A stretch of DNA of 64,000 nt from an uncultured Lachnospiraceae bacterium. GTDB lineage: Bacteria; Bacillota; Clostridia; Lachnospirales; Lachnospiraceae. Positions 7,877 to 16,540 of the stretch are shown here, piece after piece (position 1 is the stretch's first letter; each line of letters opens with the position of its first letter). The stretch is taken from positions 1-64,000 of the forward strand of contig CACZBF010000011.1 of assembly GCA_902779355.1 (NCBI GenBank), in the 5' to 3' direction. Position numbers and translations under genes: made by a program. The notes under the pieces are model-generated. The model was not told where the DNA came from. It saw only the letters and a list, made by a program, of their open reading frames with translations, and did not search any database.

Positions 7877-9121
7877 ATGAAAAACGGGGTACCGGTAAAA
7901 CAGGAAAAGCATGACACAACTATGATGAAGATCATCTTCTCCGTCATTGTTCTGCTTGTTTCTTTTCTGGCAGTTTTGTACGTGATGGTAAGGAGCGCGG
8001 ATCCGATCTATCTGATCATTTTTGGAATTTTGATGATTGCAGCAGCTTTCTTCCTGATCATTACGTTAATACAGATCAGTTATCAAAGGCATCTCAGAGA
8101 AGAGGAACGCTACGAAAACATTTTCAAATCCGAAAAAGCATCTTATATGCTGCTCCGATCGAATTTCGAGCACCTCAGCGAGCATGTGAAACTGGTTGAT
8201 CAGAAGGTGACCGGCTATGCACAGGCACTTGCAAAAGAACAGCAGAAATACGCCAAGCTCCTTGTTTCCAGAAATAAGGAAAATGCGGATGCGATGCTCA
8301 ACTCCAATGATCAGCTCCTGCTGGAGCTGACACAGCTGGAGGAAGGGCTCGAAAAGCTGGAAGGGAATGTTGTGAACGGTATCGGAGAAAAGAATGCCGA
8401 CCAGCTTCAGAATTCGAACAAAGAAATCCTTTCGCAGCTGCAGTTATTAGATCTGTCCGTGAAGAATTCAATCCTGGAACTGAGATCCGTGATGAATTCC
8501 GCGCCGCAGACAACCCTGATCCAGGGTGTTGCACAAGCGCCCTCGATCCCGGCAACGCCTACACCGGCGCCTGAACCAATGCCGATGGTAGAGAGCATTC
8601 CTGAACCGGAGCCGATCCCTGAACCGAAGCCGATCCCCGAGCCCGAACCGGAGCCGATCCCTGAACCCGAACCGGAACCGATCCCTGAGCCCGAACCGGA
8701 GCCGATCCCTGAGCCCGAACCGGAGCCGATCCCTGAGCCCGAGCCGGAGCCGATTCCTGAGCCCGAGCCGGAGCCGATCCCCGAGCCCGAATCGGAGCCG
8801 ATCCCTGAACCGGAGCCGATCCCCGAGCCCGAACCGGAGCCGATCCCCGAGCCCGAACCGGAGCCAGCCCCCGAGCCTGAACCGGCACCTGCACAGGAGC
8901 CGGAGAAGCCGCCGATGCCGGATATGTCCGATCCGAACCATATCATGACGCCGGATGAAATTGCAGCACTTCTTGCAAACACTGCGGACAGTGCACCGGC
9001 TGCGCCGGAACCCGAGCCGGAGCCTGAACCTGAACCGGAGAAACCACCGATGCCGGACCTTTCCGATCCGAATCACGTGATGACCCCGGAAGAAATCGCG
9101 GCATTGATCGCAAATTCATAG
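7877..9121 (+). CDS. two-TM protein with coiled coil, Pro-Glu repeats and duplicated C-terminal motif
   Basis: I do not recognise this 414-residue protein as a named family. Two membrane segments near the N terminus (about 16-38 and 42-65) are followed by a coiled coil (about 75-200), then about 100 residues of Pro-Glu repeats (units of EPEPEPIP), which would form a stiff acidic rod. The motif PPMPDxSDPNHxMTPxEIAAL occurs once within the tail and again at the very end. [10 protein letters not shown] resembles the short LSQDEIDALL peptide found in FliM and FliN-type switch proteins. It starts 13 bp after sodA behind GGGGG and ends in front of a clear terminator. Confidence 0.7.
   Translation: MKNGVPVKQEKHDTTMMKIIFSVIVLLVSFLAVLYVMVRSADPIYLIIFGILMIAAAFFLIITLIQISYQRHLREEERYENIFKSEKASYMLLRSNFEHLSEHVKLVDQKVTGYAQALAKEQQKYAKLLVSRNKENADAMLNSNDQLLLELTQLEEGLEKLEGNVVNGIGEKNADQLQNSNKEILSQLQLLDLSVKNSILELRSVMNSAPQTTLIQGVAQAPSIPATPTPAPEPMPMVESIPEPEPIPEPKPIPEPEPEPIPEPEPEPIPEPEPEPIPEPEPEPIPEPEPEPIPEPEPEPIPEPESEPIPEPEPIPEPEPEPIPEPEPEPAPEPEPAPAQEPEKPPMPDMSDPNHIMTPDEIAALLANTADSAPAAPEPEPEPEPEPEKPPMPDLSDPNHVMTPEEIAALIANS
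8614..8884 (+). repeat. 24-bp coding minisatellite
   Basis: About ten units of a 24-bp tandem repeat related to GAGCCCGAACCGGAGCCGAT encode EPEPEPIP. Most changes are synonymous third-position swaps (CCG/CCC, GAA/GAG), and one unit is shorter by two codons. Such arrays often vary in copy number between strains. Confidence 0.85.
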
Positions 9122-9137
9122 AAGGTATCATAACAAA

Positions 9138-9176
9138 CCGCCCGATCGTGGAATTCACGGTCGGGCGCTTTTTTCG
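9138..9176 (+). terminator. Rho-independent terminator
   Basis: GCCCGATCGTG (9140-9150) pairs with CACGGTCGGGC (9156-9166) and is followed by a run of six T. It ends the rubrerythrin/sod/repeat-protein transcript just before tRNA-Lys. Confidence 0.88.
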
Positions 9177-9254
9177 TTCTTTTTTCAAAAACCACTTGCA
9201 ATCATTCAGTTTCTATACTATAATTCATTTTGTTCTTCTTGTGCAGAGCGAAAT

Positions 9255-9327
9255 GGGCCATTAGCTCAGTTGGAAGAGCACCTGACTCTTAATCAGGGTG
9301 TCCAGGGTTCGAGCCCCTGATGGCCCA
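9255..9327 (+). tRNA. tRNA-Lys (anticodon CTT)
   Basis: The acceptor stem GGGCCAT (9255-9261) pairs with ATGGCCC (9320-9326) and A follows as discriminator. The D arm is GCTCAGTTGGAAGAGC, the anticodon stem CCTGA/TCAGG holds CTCTTAA with anticodon CTT at 9288-9290, and the T arm contains GGTTCGAGCC. Confidence 0.96.
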
Positions 9328-9342
9328 CGTAAAGGCGGTTTT

Positions 9343-9375
9343 CCGAAGATTGCTTCGGGGGGCTGTCTTTTTTTT
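9343..9375 (+). terminator. terminator after tRNA-Lys
   Basis: CCGAAG (9343-9348) pairs with CTTCGG (9353-9358), and a long T run follows from 9367. The hairpin starts 15 bp after the tRNA. Confidence 0.7.
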
Positions 9376-9457
9376 ATATTCTTTGCAACCTCCTCTCATT
9401 ATTTGTCGCTTAGGTTAATAGAAGCCATAAAAAACCATCAAATGGGAGGAAAAACTT

Positions 9458-11131
9458 ATGAAAAAGAAAATTGTATGCACCTTATTGTTAACCGGCACGA
9501 TTCTGATGACAGCCTGTGGGCAGTCGCGCGCGCCTATGGATACCGCAGCAACAAACGCGGGCAACTATGCCAGAGACTATGAAGAAGCAGCTTCCGCTGA
9601 CTGGGATGTATGTGTGGAAGCCGCAGAGGCCAGTCCGGAAGCCGGGAACGCATTGGGATCCTACTTCGCAGCGATGGAACCAGCGGATGAATACGTTGTT
9701 ACGGAAGATTTTCAGCGGGAAGGCTATAACAACATTGAGGAATCCGGTTTTGTCTCTGTTCAGACGCAGCCGTTTTCCACGTTCGCAGCAGATGTCGACA
9801 CCGCTTGCTATGCGAATCTCAGACGTACCGTCACAAACGGCTACGGTATGGATGCTTCGGCGCTCCGGATCGAAGAACTGATCAATTATTTTGATTATGA
9901 TTACAAAACCCCGCAGAATGGTGACAAGTTTGGTGTCGTGACCACCTACACTGCTTGTCCTTGGAATGAAAACAGCAAACTCCTGCGTGTCGGGATCAAA
10001 GCGGAAGAAGTACCGGTTTCCGGCGGCAGCAACCTGGTCTTTTTGATTGACACGTCAGGTTCCATGTTTGACGATGATAAGCTTCCTTTGGTGCAGAAAG
10101 CGTTCCGAATCCTTGCGAAGCAGCTTTCCGGAGAAGACACTGTCTCCATCGTGACTTATGCCGGGAGCGATACGGTAGTGCTCGAAGGCGCCAGAGGAGA
10201 TGATACCAGAGAGATCATGAAAGCCATTGACGGCCTGGAAGCCTACGGCTCTACAAACGGAGAGGGTGGCATCCGTCGCGCTTATGAAATCGCAGAGAAA
10301 TACTATATCGATGGTGGCAATAACCGTGTGATCCTGGCAACTGACGGGGATCTGAATGTCGGGGTTTCCAGTGAAGCTGGTCTGACGGATCTGATCGAAG
10401 AAGAAAAAGAGACAGGCGTGATGCTCTCCTGCCTTGGTTTCGGTACGGGAAACTACATGGATGACAAGATGGAAGCGCTTGCCGATCATGGAAACGGCAA
10501 CTATTCCTATATCGATTGCGAGGCGGAAGCAGAGAAAGTCCTGAGAGAGGAGCTTTTTTCCACGCTTTATACCGTGGCAAAGGATGTGAAATTCCAGGTG
10601 GAGTTCAATCCCGCAGCAGTACAGGGTTATCGGCTGATCGGCTATGAAAACCGGAAAATGGCAGCAGAGGATTTTGCAGATGATAAGAAGGACGGCGGTG
10701 AAGTCGGCTCCGGCCAGACAGTGACGGTGCTCTATGAGGTTTTGCCGGTAGGTTCTGCAGAAGAAGCGCCGGTTGTGGCATCCAGATACCAGAATAACGC
10801 TACCGCACACACAGACGAACTGCATACGGCAGAGAATGCAGACGAACTGCTCGTCGTCAATATCCGCTACAAAGAGCCGGAAGCAGAGGAGAGCGTTCTT
10901 AAGACCTATCCAGTCACCACGGATATGTACCGTGAAGAAATGGATGCGGACACATCCTTCGCAGCAGGCGTGGCGCAGCTCGGGATGCTGGTCCGTGATT
11001 CTGAACTGAAAGGATCCACGACCTATACTGCAGTCTATGACCGTTTGAAAAGTCTACCACAGATCACGGACGATGATCAGAAGCTGGAATTCCTGACTTT
11101 GATCAAAAAATGCGAAAAGCAGTTTTCCTAA
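9458..11131 (+). CDS. VWA-domain lipoprotein (YfbK-like)
   Basis: This is a secreted lipoprotein of 557 residues. The signal peptide ends in the lipobox MTAC with Cys20. After a conserved N-terminal region comes a von Willebrand factor A domain with an intact MIDAS motif (D198-T-S-G-S, FLIDTSGSMF) and the later ATDGDLNVG. The C-terminal part matches the architecture of YfbK-type proteins (vWF_A followed by DUF3520). It probably binds a protein partner through a metal ion at the outer membrane face; the partner is unknown. Its start is set by GGGAGGAAAAA in front of ATG 9458. It may form a functional set with the two membrane proteins downstream. Confidence 0.85.
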   Translation: MKKKIVCTLLLTGTILMTACGQSRAPMDTAATNAGNYARDYEEAASADWDVCVEAAEASPEAGNALGSYFAAMEPADEYVVTEDFQREGYNNIEESGFVSVQTQPFSTFAADVDTACYANLRRTVTNGYGMDASALRIEELINYFDYDYKTPQNGDKFGVVTTYTACPWNENSKLLRVGIKAEEVPVSGGSNLVFLIDTSGSMFDDDKLPLVQKAFRILAKQLSGEDTVSIVTYAGSDTVVLEGARGDDTREIMKAIDGLEAYGSTNGEGGIRRAYEIAEKYYIDGGNNRVILATDGDLNVGVSSEAGLTDLIEEEKETGVMLSCLGFGTGNYMDDKMEALADHGNGNYSYIDCEAEAEKVLREELFSTLYTVAKDVKFQVEFNPAAVQGYRLIGYENRKMAAEDFADDKKDGGEVGSGQTVTVLYEVLPVGSAEEAPVVASRYQNNATAHTDELHTAENADELLVVNIRYKEPEAEESVLKTYPVTTDMYREEMDADTSFAAGVAQLGMLVRDSELKGSTTYTAVYDRLKSLPQITDDDQKLEFLTLIKKCEKQFS

Positions 11132-11145
11132 AGGCCAAAAAATGG

Positions 11146-11154
11146 TAGTATAGA
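11146..11154 (+). promoter_or_regulatory. possible -10 for a leaderless transcript
   Basis: The overlapping hexamers TAGTAT (11146-11151) and TATAGA (11149-11154) end 7 and 4 bases before the ATG at 11159. There is no ribosome site in front of that ATG. The -35 (TTTTCC at 11123-11128, 17 bp spacing) is weak. Confidence 0.35.
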
Positions 11155-11158
11155 CCTT

Positions 11159-12010
11159 ATGAAAAACAGAGCTGACTGCATCGATTATGAAAAGCCAAAG
11201 CAAAAAGTCTCTACCCTTCGTAAGATCTATATTGCAAGACTCATCTTACGCTGTCTGATACTGGCAGCCTGCATCCTGATCGCGTTCTATTTTCCACAGG
11301 AAATGCAAGTGCTCGAAGGGTGGAACTTCTTTAAGATGCTGACTCCGTTGCACCTGCTCTGGGTTCTTTGGGTCCTGGATATGCTCTGGCAGCTGATTCC
11401 CGTGAAAAATAAGATCGCGCTCGGATCGCAGAAGCTGTTTCAATTTCGCTTCATTCCGGCAGAGGATCTGAAGCGCATCAATTACAAGAATCTGCGCGAT
11501 TACATCATCCAAACCACCAAACAGGCCTATAAGGTTATGCTTTTATGGGCAGCTGCTATCATTTTTCTGACACTGCTCCGGTATTTTAACATCATCACAG
11601 ACACATACCTTTTCTTGTTTACGGTCACATTCTATGTTTGCGATCTGATCTGTGTGTTGATCTGGTGTCCGTTCAGGCTCATTATGAAAAACCGGTGCTG
11701 CACGACCTGCCGGATCTTCAACTGGGATCATCTGATGATGTTTACGCCGATGCTTTTTATAAGGGGATTTTATCCCTTAAGTCTTCTGCTCATGTCCATT
11801 CTGGTCTGGCTGATCTGGGAACTTGCCGTCATGATGTATCCGGAGCGTTTTTCCGAAATCACCAACGAAGCGCTCCGTTGCAGCAACTGTACCGATAAAC
11901 TATGTACGCAGTACTGCCAGAAGCTGCGTACGCCGAACAACCCGGATATGCAACCAATCGAGCGTCTGGAAGAGAAAATCGGAGAGACGATCGAAAATAT
12001 AAAAAAATAA
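11159..12010 (+). CDS. polytopic membrane protein with C-terminal cysteine cluster
   Basis: I do not recognise a named family. The 283-residue protein has about five or six hydrophobic segments (about 25-45, 55-75, 120-145, 150-175, 190-210 and 210-230). It has two cysteine groups: NRCCTTCRIFNWDH between membrane segments, and CSNCTDKLCTQYC near the C terminus, which could bind zinc or an iron-sulfur cluster. It ends in an acidic helix. The next gene encodes another zinc-ribbon membrane protein 17 bp downstream, so the two may work together. No Shine-Dalgarno site precedes the start. Confidence 0.6.
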   Translation: MKNRADCIDYEKPKQKVSTLRKIYIARLILRCLILAACILIAFYFPQEMQVLEGWNFFKMLTPLHLLWVLWVLDMLWQLIPVKNKIALGSQKLFQFRFIPAEDLKRINYKNLRDYIIQTTKQAYKVMLLWAAAIIFLTLLRYFNIITDTYLFLFTVTFYVCDLICVLIWCPFRLIMKNRCCTTCRIFNWDHLMMFTPMLFIRGFYPLSLLLMSILVWLIWELAVMMYPERFSEITNEALRCSNCTDKLCTQYCQKLRTPNNPDMQPIERLEEKIGETIENIKK

Positions 12011-12027
12011 AAAGAAGGAGAAAGGTT

Positions 12028-13257
12028 ATGGGAACTGATCAGACAATGGCCGCAGCCTGCCCGGCATGTGGCGGAGAAATGAAATTTGATCCGACCGAGG
12101 GAAAGCTGAAGTGCGAATACTGCGCATCGCTTTTCACGCCGGAGGAGGTAGACGCCTTCTGGAAAGAGAAGGAAGCAAAAGCAGGAACGGCCCAGCAGGC
12201 CGCATCCGGAGAGGGAGAAAACTGGGATACCGCAAAAGACGGGATGAAGACTTACGGTTGTTCGACCTGCGGTGCGGAACTGATCGCGGATGAGACAACT
12301 GCCGTCATGCGCTGCCCGTATTGCGGCAATCAGACGATCGTGCCCGGACAGTTTTCGGGAAGCATCCGGCCGGATCACATCATTCCGTTTGCGCACACGA
12401 AGGATCAGGCTGTGAGCAAGTATCATGAGTATTATCAGAAGCGTTTTCTTTTGCCGAAATCCTTTATCACGGACAATCATGTGTCAGAGATCCAGGGTGT
12501 CTATGTACCGTTCTGGCTGTTCAGCGGGAAAGCCTCCATTGATGCGGCTTATGACGCAGTGGATGTCAAGACCAAGGATGATTACGAGATTCTGACGCAT
12601 TATGACGTAAGGCGAAAAGGAAATCTTTCCTATGAAAATGTACCGACAGATGCATCGAAGCGTATGGAAAATGATCTGATGGACTCCGTGGAGCCATTTA
12701 AAATGGAGGACATGAAGCCGTTTTCTCTGTCTTATCTTCCCGGTTTCCTGGCAGAGCGGTTTGATGTTGAGCAACAAGAAAATGTAGAACGCGCGCACAA
12801 GCGCATCAAATCGACGATCAGTGAGCAGACAAAGAGAACGGTGAAGCACGACCGTATTGATTCAGAGCAGGAGCAGGTCGCTTTTGGGAACGAAACAACA
12901 GGGTATGCGATGTTTCCGGTCTGGCTCTTGACGACGCGTTGGAATGACAAGGAATACCGCTTTGCGATGAACGGGCAGACCGGCAAGATGACCGGTGATC
13001 TTCCGATCAGTGTGCCAAAGTTTTTGGGAGTGGTGGCAGCTGTCTTTATCGCTGTTCTCATCATAGGACTCTTAATCTTTGAGGCTGGTACAGCTATCAT
13101 CATCGACTTGATCGTGGTAGCGATCGTCGCGTTTTTGATGTATGGAAGCATGAAACCGGTTGCGCAGGCTTCGGATGCGGATCATTATGTCTCTGAATCC
13201 CTAACTTTGACCCACGAAGAAGAAGTCTTCACGAGAAACGAAAAGCGTAAGAAGTAA
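12028..13257 (+). CDS. zinc-ribbon membrane protein (TFIIB-type zinc finger)
   Basis: This is a 409-residue protein with two N-terminal zinc ribbons: CPACGGEMKF...CEYC (about 11-35) and CSTCGAEL...CPYCGN (about 75-98). A long soluble domain contains the pattern HIIPFAHTKDQA and VYVPFWLFSG, seen in TFIIB-zinc-ribbon proteins of Firmicutes. Two membrane segments lie near the C terminus (about 333-375). The open frame extends upstream, but ATG 12028 sits eight bases after AAGGAGA and begins just before the first cysteine pair. The function is unknown. Confidence 0.72.
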   Translation: MGTDQTMAAACPACGGEMKFDPTEGKLKCEYCASLFTPEEVDAFWKEKEAKAGTAQQAASGEGENWDTAKDGMKTYGCSTCGAELIADETTAVMRCPYCGNQTIVPGQFSGSIRPDHIIPFAHTKDQAVSKYHEYYQKRFLLPKSFITDNHVSEIQGVYVPFWLFSGKASIDAAYDAVDVKTKDDYEILTHYDVRRKGNLSYENVPTDASKRMENDLMDSVEPFKMEDMKPFSLSYLPGFLAERFDVEQQENVERAHKRIKSTISEQTKRTVKHDRIDSEQEQVAFGNETTGYAMFPVWLLTTRWNDKEYRFAMNGQTGKMTGDLPISVPKFLGVVAAVFIAVLIIGLLIFEAGTAIIIDLIVVAIVAFLMYGSMKPVAQASDADHYVSESLTLTHEEEVFTRNEKRKK

Positions 13258-13274
13258 AGGGAAGACGGCTGCCC

Positions 13275-15029
13275 ATGAGTGTTTTGGATCAGACGGTGAC
13301 AGAAAAGAAAACGAAGATCACAAAAGAAATCGTTCTGTTTGGCATCCTTGGCATCATTACGATCGTCGCAGGCTGGCTTTTCCTTTCTACAGGATTTGAT
13401 GCTACCTGGGGCGGCGATGACAGTGTTGTACATCTGAGCATGTACAATGCCACCAAGGACAGGTCTTATCTGCAATGCTTTTTTGGATATATTGGGCAGG
13501 CACTTTATCAGTATGTACATCCGACAGAGATCTATCGTTATCTGCCGATCGCTTATTGGAATGACGCGGTTTGGAAGTTCGCTTCTTATAGTCTTACCAA
13601 TTATCGGATAGCGGTTCTTTTCTATACCTATCTCGCGATCTTCCTGACGGCTGTCTTTCTCGGATGTATGACAAAAAACAGATACATGGCGCTCCTTTGC
13701 CTTGCACTGACGCCGCTGCTTGTCAATCTTTATTCTTCGGTGGAGGTGAATGCGCTATATACGTATCAGGCGATGGCGCAGCGTTCCTACATCTTCTGGA
13801 TGATAGGAATGCTGCTTCTTATCTGCCATGCAAAAAAGAAAAAGATCGGTTTTCTCATTGCAGCGGCATTTTTTACATTTCTTTCCTGTACAGTCCTCGA
13901 AATCGGCTATGTTTTCATTTTTCCGTGCTTTTTGATCGTACTTTTGCTGCATGAGGAGTGGAAACAAAGGATTCTCTCCTTCGGTTCTCAATGCATCGGC
14001 GTGATTCTCGCCTTTACCGGCTACTGTATCTGTGCCTCCACGCAGGGGATGAACACTGATACTTCTGCCAGATTTCAGCTTTCTCCGATTGTTGAGACCA
14101 TCTCCAAACAGATGACAGCCTCTTTTTCTCTGCCCCCAGTGCTGCTATCCGGTCAGGAGCTGCATTTTCCGGATATCCGCATGCAGGATGTACTGCTGCC
14201 GCTTCTGTTGGCCGGTGTCGTCGCGATCATGCTCTATCAAAACACAAAAAAAGAAGAGGCGTCGCAGGAAAAGACAAGCGGAATCCTTTATTGTATTGCT
14301 GCATTCATCTTGGTACTGCCGGCTGGTCTGATCTCGATTGCAGAGAAGTTTCAGATCAGTAATGCGATCACATGGACGCAAGGCTGGATGATGTCGATCG
14401 TCGGGACCATGGGAGTGGGGATCTTCACGGCAGTGCTTCTATCTGCGATCGCAGGATGGATCGGGCGAAATGCGAGTCAGGCATGGCTGAGGATTTTATT
14501 GATCGCTCTATTGGCATTATCCATTGGTTGTACAGGGGTTTACAGCAGAGCAGCCACGAATGTTTCCGGAGATAAGCACTCTCGTCCGAGAAACGACCTA
14601 TTGATCGAGGCTGTGCAAAGCGAGGCACTTTCCGATGTACCGGATGGATCCCTGATCTATTGTGATTATGGGATCTGGGGGAACAGTGGGCCGGCTTTGG
14701 CAATGTTTTTTGACATCTACGGAGACCGGAGCTTTGAAGCCTCTTATTATGAGGGTCAGGAGATGGAAGAGGGAGCTTATTTCTCTCATTATGGCTACGG
14801 AGAGCCCATTACGATCTTTTATGTCGGAAAACTAGGGGAAGAGCAGGGGACAATTGAGGATGTCAGAGTCTGGATCAAGGATCTGAACAAGACAGTGCAA
14901 AAAGAAAATCTGACCTATGTCAATGACGGGGCGCTTCATACGATCGCAATCCAGCCGGTAGAAGGAAAAGAAGATTTGTATCTGGCGGATATCCCGCAGA
15001 TGAATTTTGCCGATCTTTTTGTGGAATGA
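13275..15029 (+). CDS. large polytopic membrane protein, possibly DUF6056/GT-C-like
   Basis: This 584-residue protein has about ten membrane segments, with a first one at 20-38, then an extracytoplasmic loop containing WGGDDSVVH, and a final soluble domain of about 130 residues after the last segment (about 410-430). A first large loop with acidic residues after the first membrane helix is typical of GT-C glycosyltransferases and of DUF6056 proteins. I assign the family only tentatively. The start is the ATG at 13275, 17 bp after the zinc-ribbon gene. The C-terminal domain has the look of an exoplasmic beta domain. Confidence 0.5.
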   Translation: MSVLDQTVTEKKTKITKEIVLFGILGIITIVAGWLFLSTGFDATWGGDDSVVHLSMYNATKDRSYLQCFFGYIGQALYQYVHPTEIYRYLPIAYWNDAVWKFASYSLTNYRIAVLFYTYLAIFLTAVFLGCMTKNRYMALLCLALTPLLVNLYSSVEVNALYTYQAMAQRSYIFWMIGMLLLICHAKKKKIGFLIAAAFFTFLSCTVLEIGYVFIFPCFLIVLLLHEEWKQRILSFGSQCIGVILAFTGYCICASTQGMNTDTSARFQLSPIVETISKQMTASFSLPPVLLSGQELHFPDIRMQDVLLPLLLAGVVAIMLYQNTKKEEASQEKTSGILYCIAAFILVLPAGLISIAEKFQISNAITWTQGWMMSIVGTMGVGIFTAVLLSAIAGWIGRNASQAWLRILLIALLALSIGCTGVYSRAATNVSGDKHSRPRNDLLIEAVQSEALSDVPDGSLIYCDYGIWGNSGPALAMFFDIYGDRSFEASYYEGQEMEEGAYFSHYGYGEPITIFYVGKLGEEQGTIEDVRVWIKDLNKTVQKENLTYVNDGALHTIAIQPVEGKEDLYLADIPQMNFADLFVE

Positions 15030-15053
15030 TGGAAAGGTCAAAGGGACAACAAG

Positions 15054-15770
15054 ATGCGTAAGATCATGGTCACAAATGATGATGGGATCGGTTCTGACGG
15101 GCTGATTCGCTTGGTGAAAGCGGCAAAAGTCTTCGGAGAGGTATATGTAGTGGCTCCGGATGGCCAGCGCAGCGCTGCTTCTCACAGCATTACGCTGCAC
15201 GATGAGATGATCATTTATCCGTATGAGTATCTGATAGAAGGTGTGAAGGCCTTTATCTGCAGCGGAACGCCGGCGGATTGTGTACGAGTGGGGTCATTGA
15301 ATCTAATGGACCGGAAGCCGGATGTTGTCCTATCCGGCGTCAATCACGGCTATAATGTTGCTACGGATATCCAATACTCTGCTACTGTCGGTGCAGCGTT
15401 TGAGGCTGCTTTTCAGGGATATCATGCGATTGCCCTTTCGGAAGGCATGGAACCTTGCCATGAGGTAACGGATTTTTATTTACAGCAGCTTTTGGAAGAA
15501 CTGATGGAAAAATCGTTGCAGTACGGTCAGATCTTGAATGTCAATTTTCCGGATTGTCCATTATCTGCATGCAAGGGCGTCCTTTATGACAGAACGGTCT
15601 CTCGCGGAATCCCTTATCAGGATCATTACGTGGAAAAAGGGAAATTACCGAATGGCGGGATCAGATTGATGGTTGAAGGGGATATTTCTCTGGAAAGCGA
15701 AGAAGGAAGTGACTATCGGGCCATTCTGGAAAATTATGTCTCTGTCGGTGTTGTCAATAATATCATGTAA
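15054..15770 (+). CDS. surE: 5'/3'-nucleotidase SurE
   Basis: SurE is a metal-dependent phosphatase that removes phosphate from nucleoside 5'- and 3'-monophosphates and short polyphosphate. The N-terminal metal motif VTNDDG is intact, followed by APDGQRSAASHSIT, SGTPADCVRVG and the conserved SGVNHGYN with its downstream YSATVGAAFEAAF. The length of 238 residues is slightly short but normal. It follows the preceding membrane protein by 24 bp. Confidence 0.93.
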   Translation: MRKIMVTNDDGIGSDGLIRLVKAAKVFGEVYVVAPDGQRSAASHSITLHDEMIIYPYEYLIEGVKAFICSGTPADCVRVGSLNLMDRKPDVVLSGVNHGYNVATDIQYSATVGAAFEAAFQGYHAIALSEGMEPCHEVTDFYLQQLLEELMEKSLQYGQILNVNFPDCPLSACKGVLYDRTVSRGIPYQDHYVEKGKLPNGGIRLMVEGDISLESEEGSDYRAILENYVSVGVVNNIM

Positions 15771-15833
15771 GGGTTTACAGCATAGACAGTTTCGGACTAT
15801 AATGAAGCAAAATTTGAGAGGAGGGATTATGTT

Positions 15834-16382
15834 ATGAATCCAGTAAAAAGCGGCGCGATCGGCTTTGTCGTGATCGCGATCGAGATTCTGGCCGGTATCT
15901 TCCTGTTGATGAATCCGGAAAGATTTATGAAAACCATCATCATCGTGGTAGGCGTCGGTCTGCTCATCTTGGGCATTGTGATGCTGATCCGATATCTGAC
16001 GGGACGTAAGGATGCGTCGGCCGGTTTCGGTGTGTTGGTCGGTGCGATCATCGCATTGATCTTCGGCCTGGTCTGCATCTTTGCATCGAACGGCGTCATT
16101 GTGCTGATCTCAGTCTTTATATGGGTATGCGGGATCTTCCTGATCATAGCCGGTATTGTCAAGATCGCAGCGTTTGTTCGTACTCGTAGTGCGGGTAGTA
16201 CCGTTTTGGTGCTGATCAGTGGTATCATCATGCTGATCTTCGGTATTCTTCTTCTGATCCATCCGTTCGGCAGTCTGGAAGTGCTGCTGCGGATCGGTGG
16301 AATTGTGCTGTTGGTTGAAGCCGGGATAGATTTGGTTTCACTGATCATTACGATGAAGAATGCACCAAGGGAAGTGAAATAA
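15834..16382 (+). CDS. HdeD/DUF308-family membrane protein
   Basis: This is a 182-residue protein made almost entirely of six membrane helices arranged as three repeats, each ending in a glycine-rich stretch such as VGLLILGIVMLIRYL and LISGIIMLIFGILLLI. This is the DUF308/HdeD pattern. The function is unknown; HdeD proteins have been tied to acid resistance in enterobacteria. The start at 15834 overlaps the stop of a two-codon frame (ATG TTA TGA at 15829-15837) behind GAGGAGGG. A paralogue lies at 35365. A palindromic repeat begins 12 bp after its stop. Confidence 0.75.
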   Translation: MNPVKSGAIGFVVIAIEILAGIFLLMNPERFMKTIIIVVGVGLLILGIVMLIRYLTGRKDASAGFGVLVGAIIALIFGLVCIFASNGVIVLISVFIWVCGIFLIIAGIVKIAAFVRTRSAGSTVLVLISGIIMLIFGILLLIHPFGSLEVLLRIGGIVLLVEAGIDLVSLIITMKNAPREVK

Positions 16383-16393
16383 AGAGTATTTTG

Positions 16394-16536
16394 AGGGTGA
16401 GGTCAAAAGTGCCATGCGATGAAATCGCATGTGCACTATGCACAGAAATCCGGATGGACGAGCTAGCTCGTCCACACGGATCTATGTGCATAGGTCACAA
16501 TGTCACTTCGTGACATGTGACTTTTGACCTCACCTT
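16394..16536 (+). repeat. compound palindromic element, copy 3
   Basis: Same architecture and orientation as copies 1 and 2. The outer stem is GGTGAGGTCAAAAGT paired with its complement ending at 16536. Hairpin A is identical to the other copies. Hairpin C has changed from ATGGCAC/GTGCCAT to ATGTCAC/GTGACAT, a paired change that keeps the stem. The central arm is almost wholly different (TATGCACA/TGTGCATA base; TGGACGAGCTAGCTCGTCCA tip), yet folds the same way. It fills the space between two converging genes. Confidence 0.85.
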
Positions 16537-16540
16537 ATTT

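Noticed and set aside
8614-8884. Possible CRISPR-like array.
   Set aside because: The units are contiguous with no spacers and are in frame with a coding repeat.
8407-9076. Long minus-strand frames rich in Gly-Ser or Arg-Leu opposite the Pro-Glu repeat.
   Set aside because: They are translations of the complement of a 24-bp coding repeat and have no start signal; the + strand product has membrane segments and conserved ends.
9298-9582. A 94-codon + strand frame over tRNA-Lys and the start of the VWA gene.
   Set aside because: It begins inside the tRNA and runs out of frame with the lipoprotein signal peptide.
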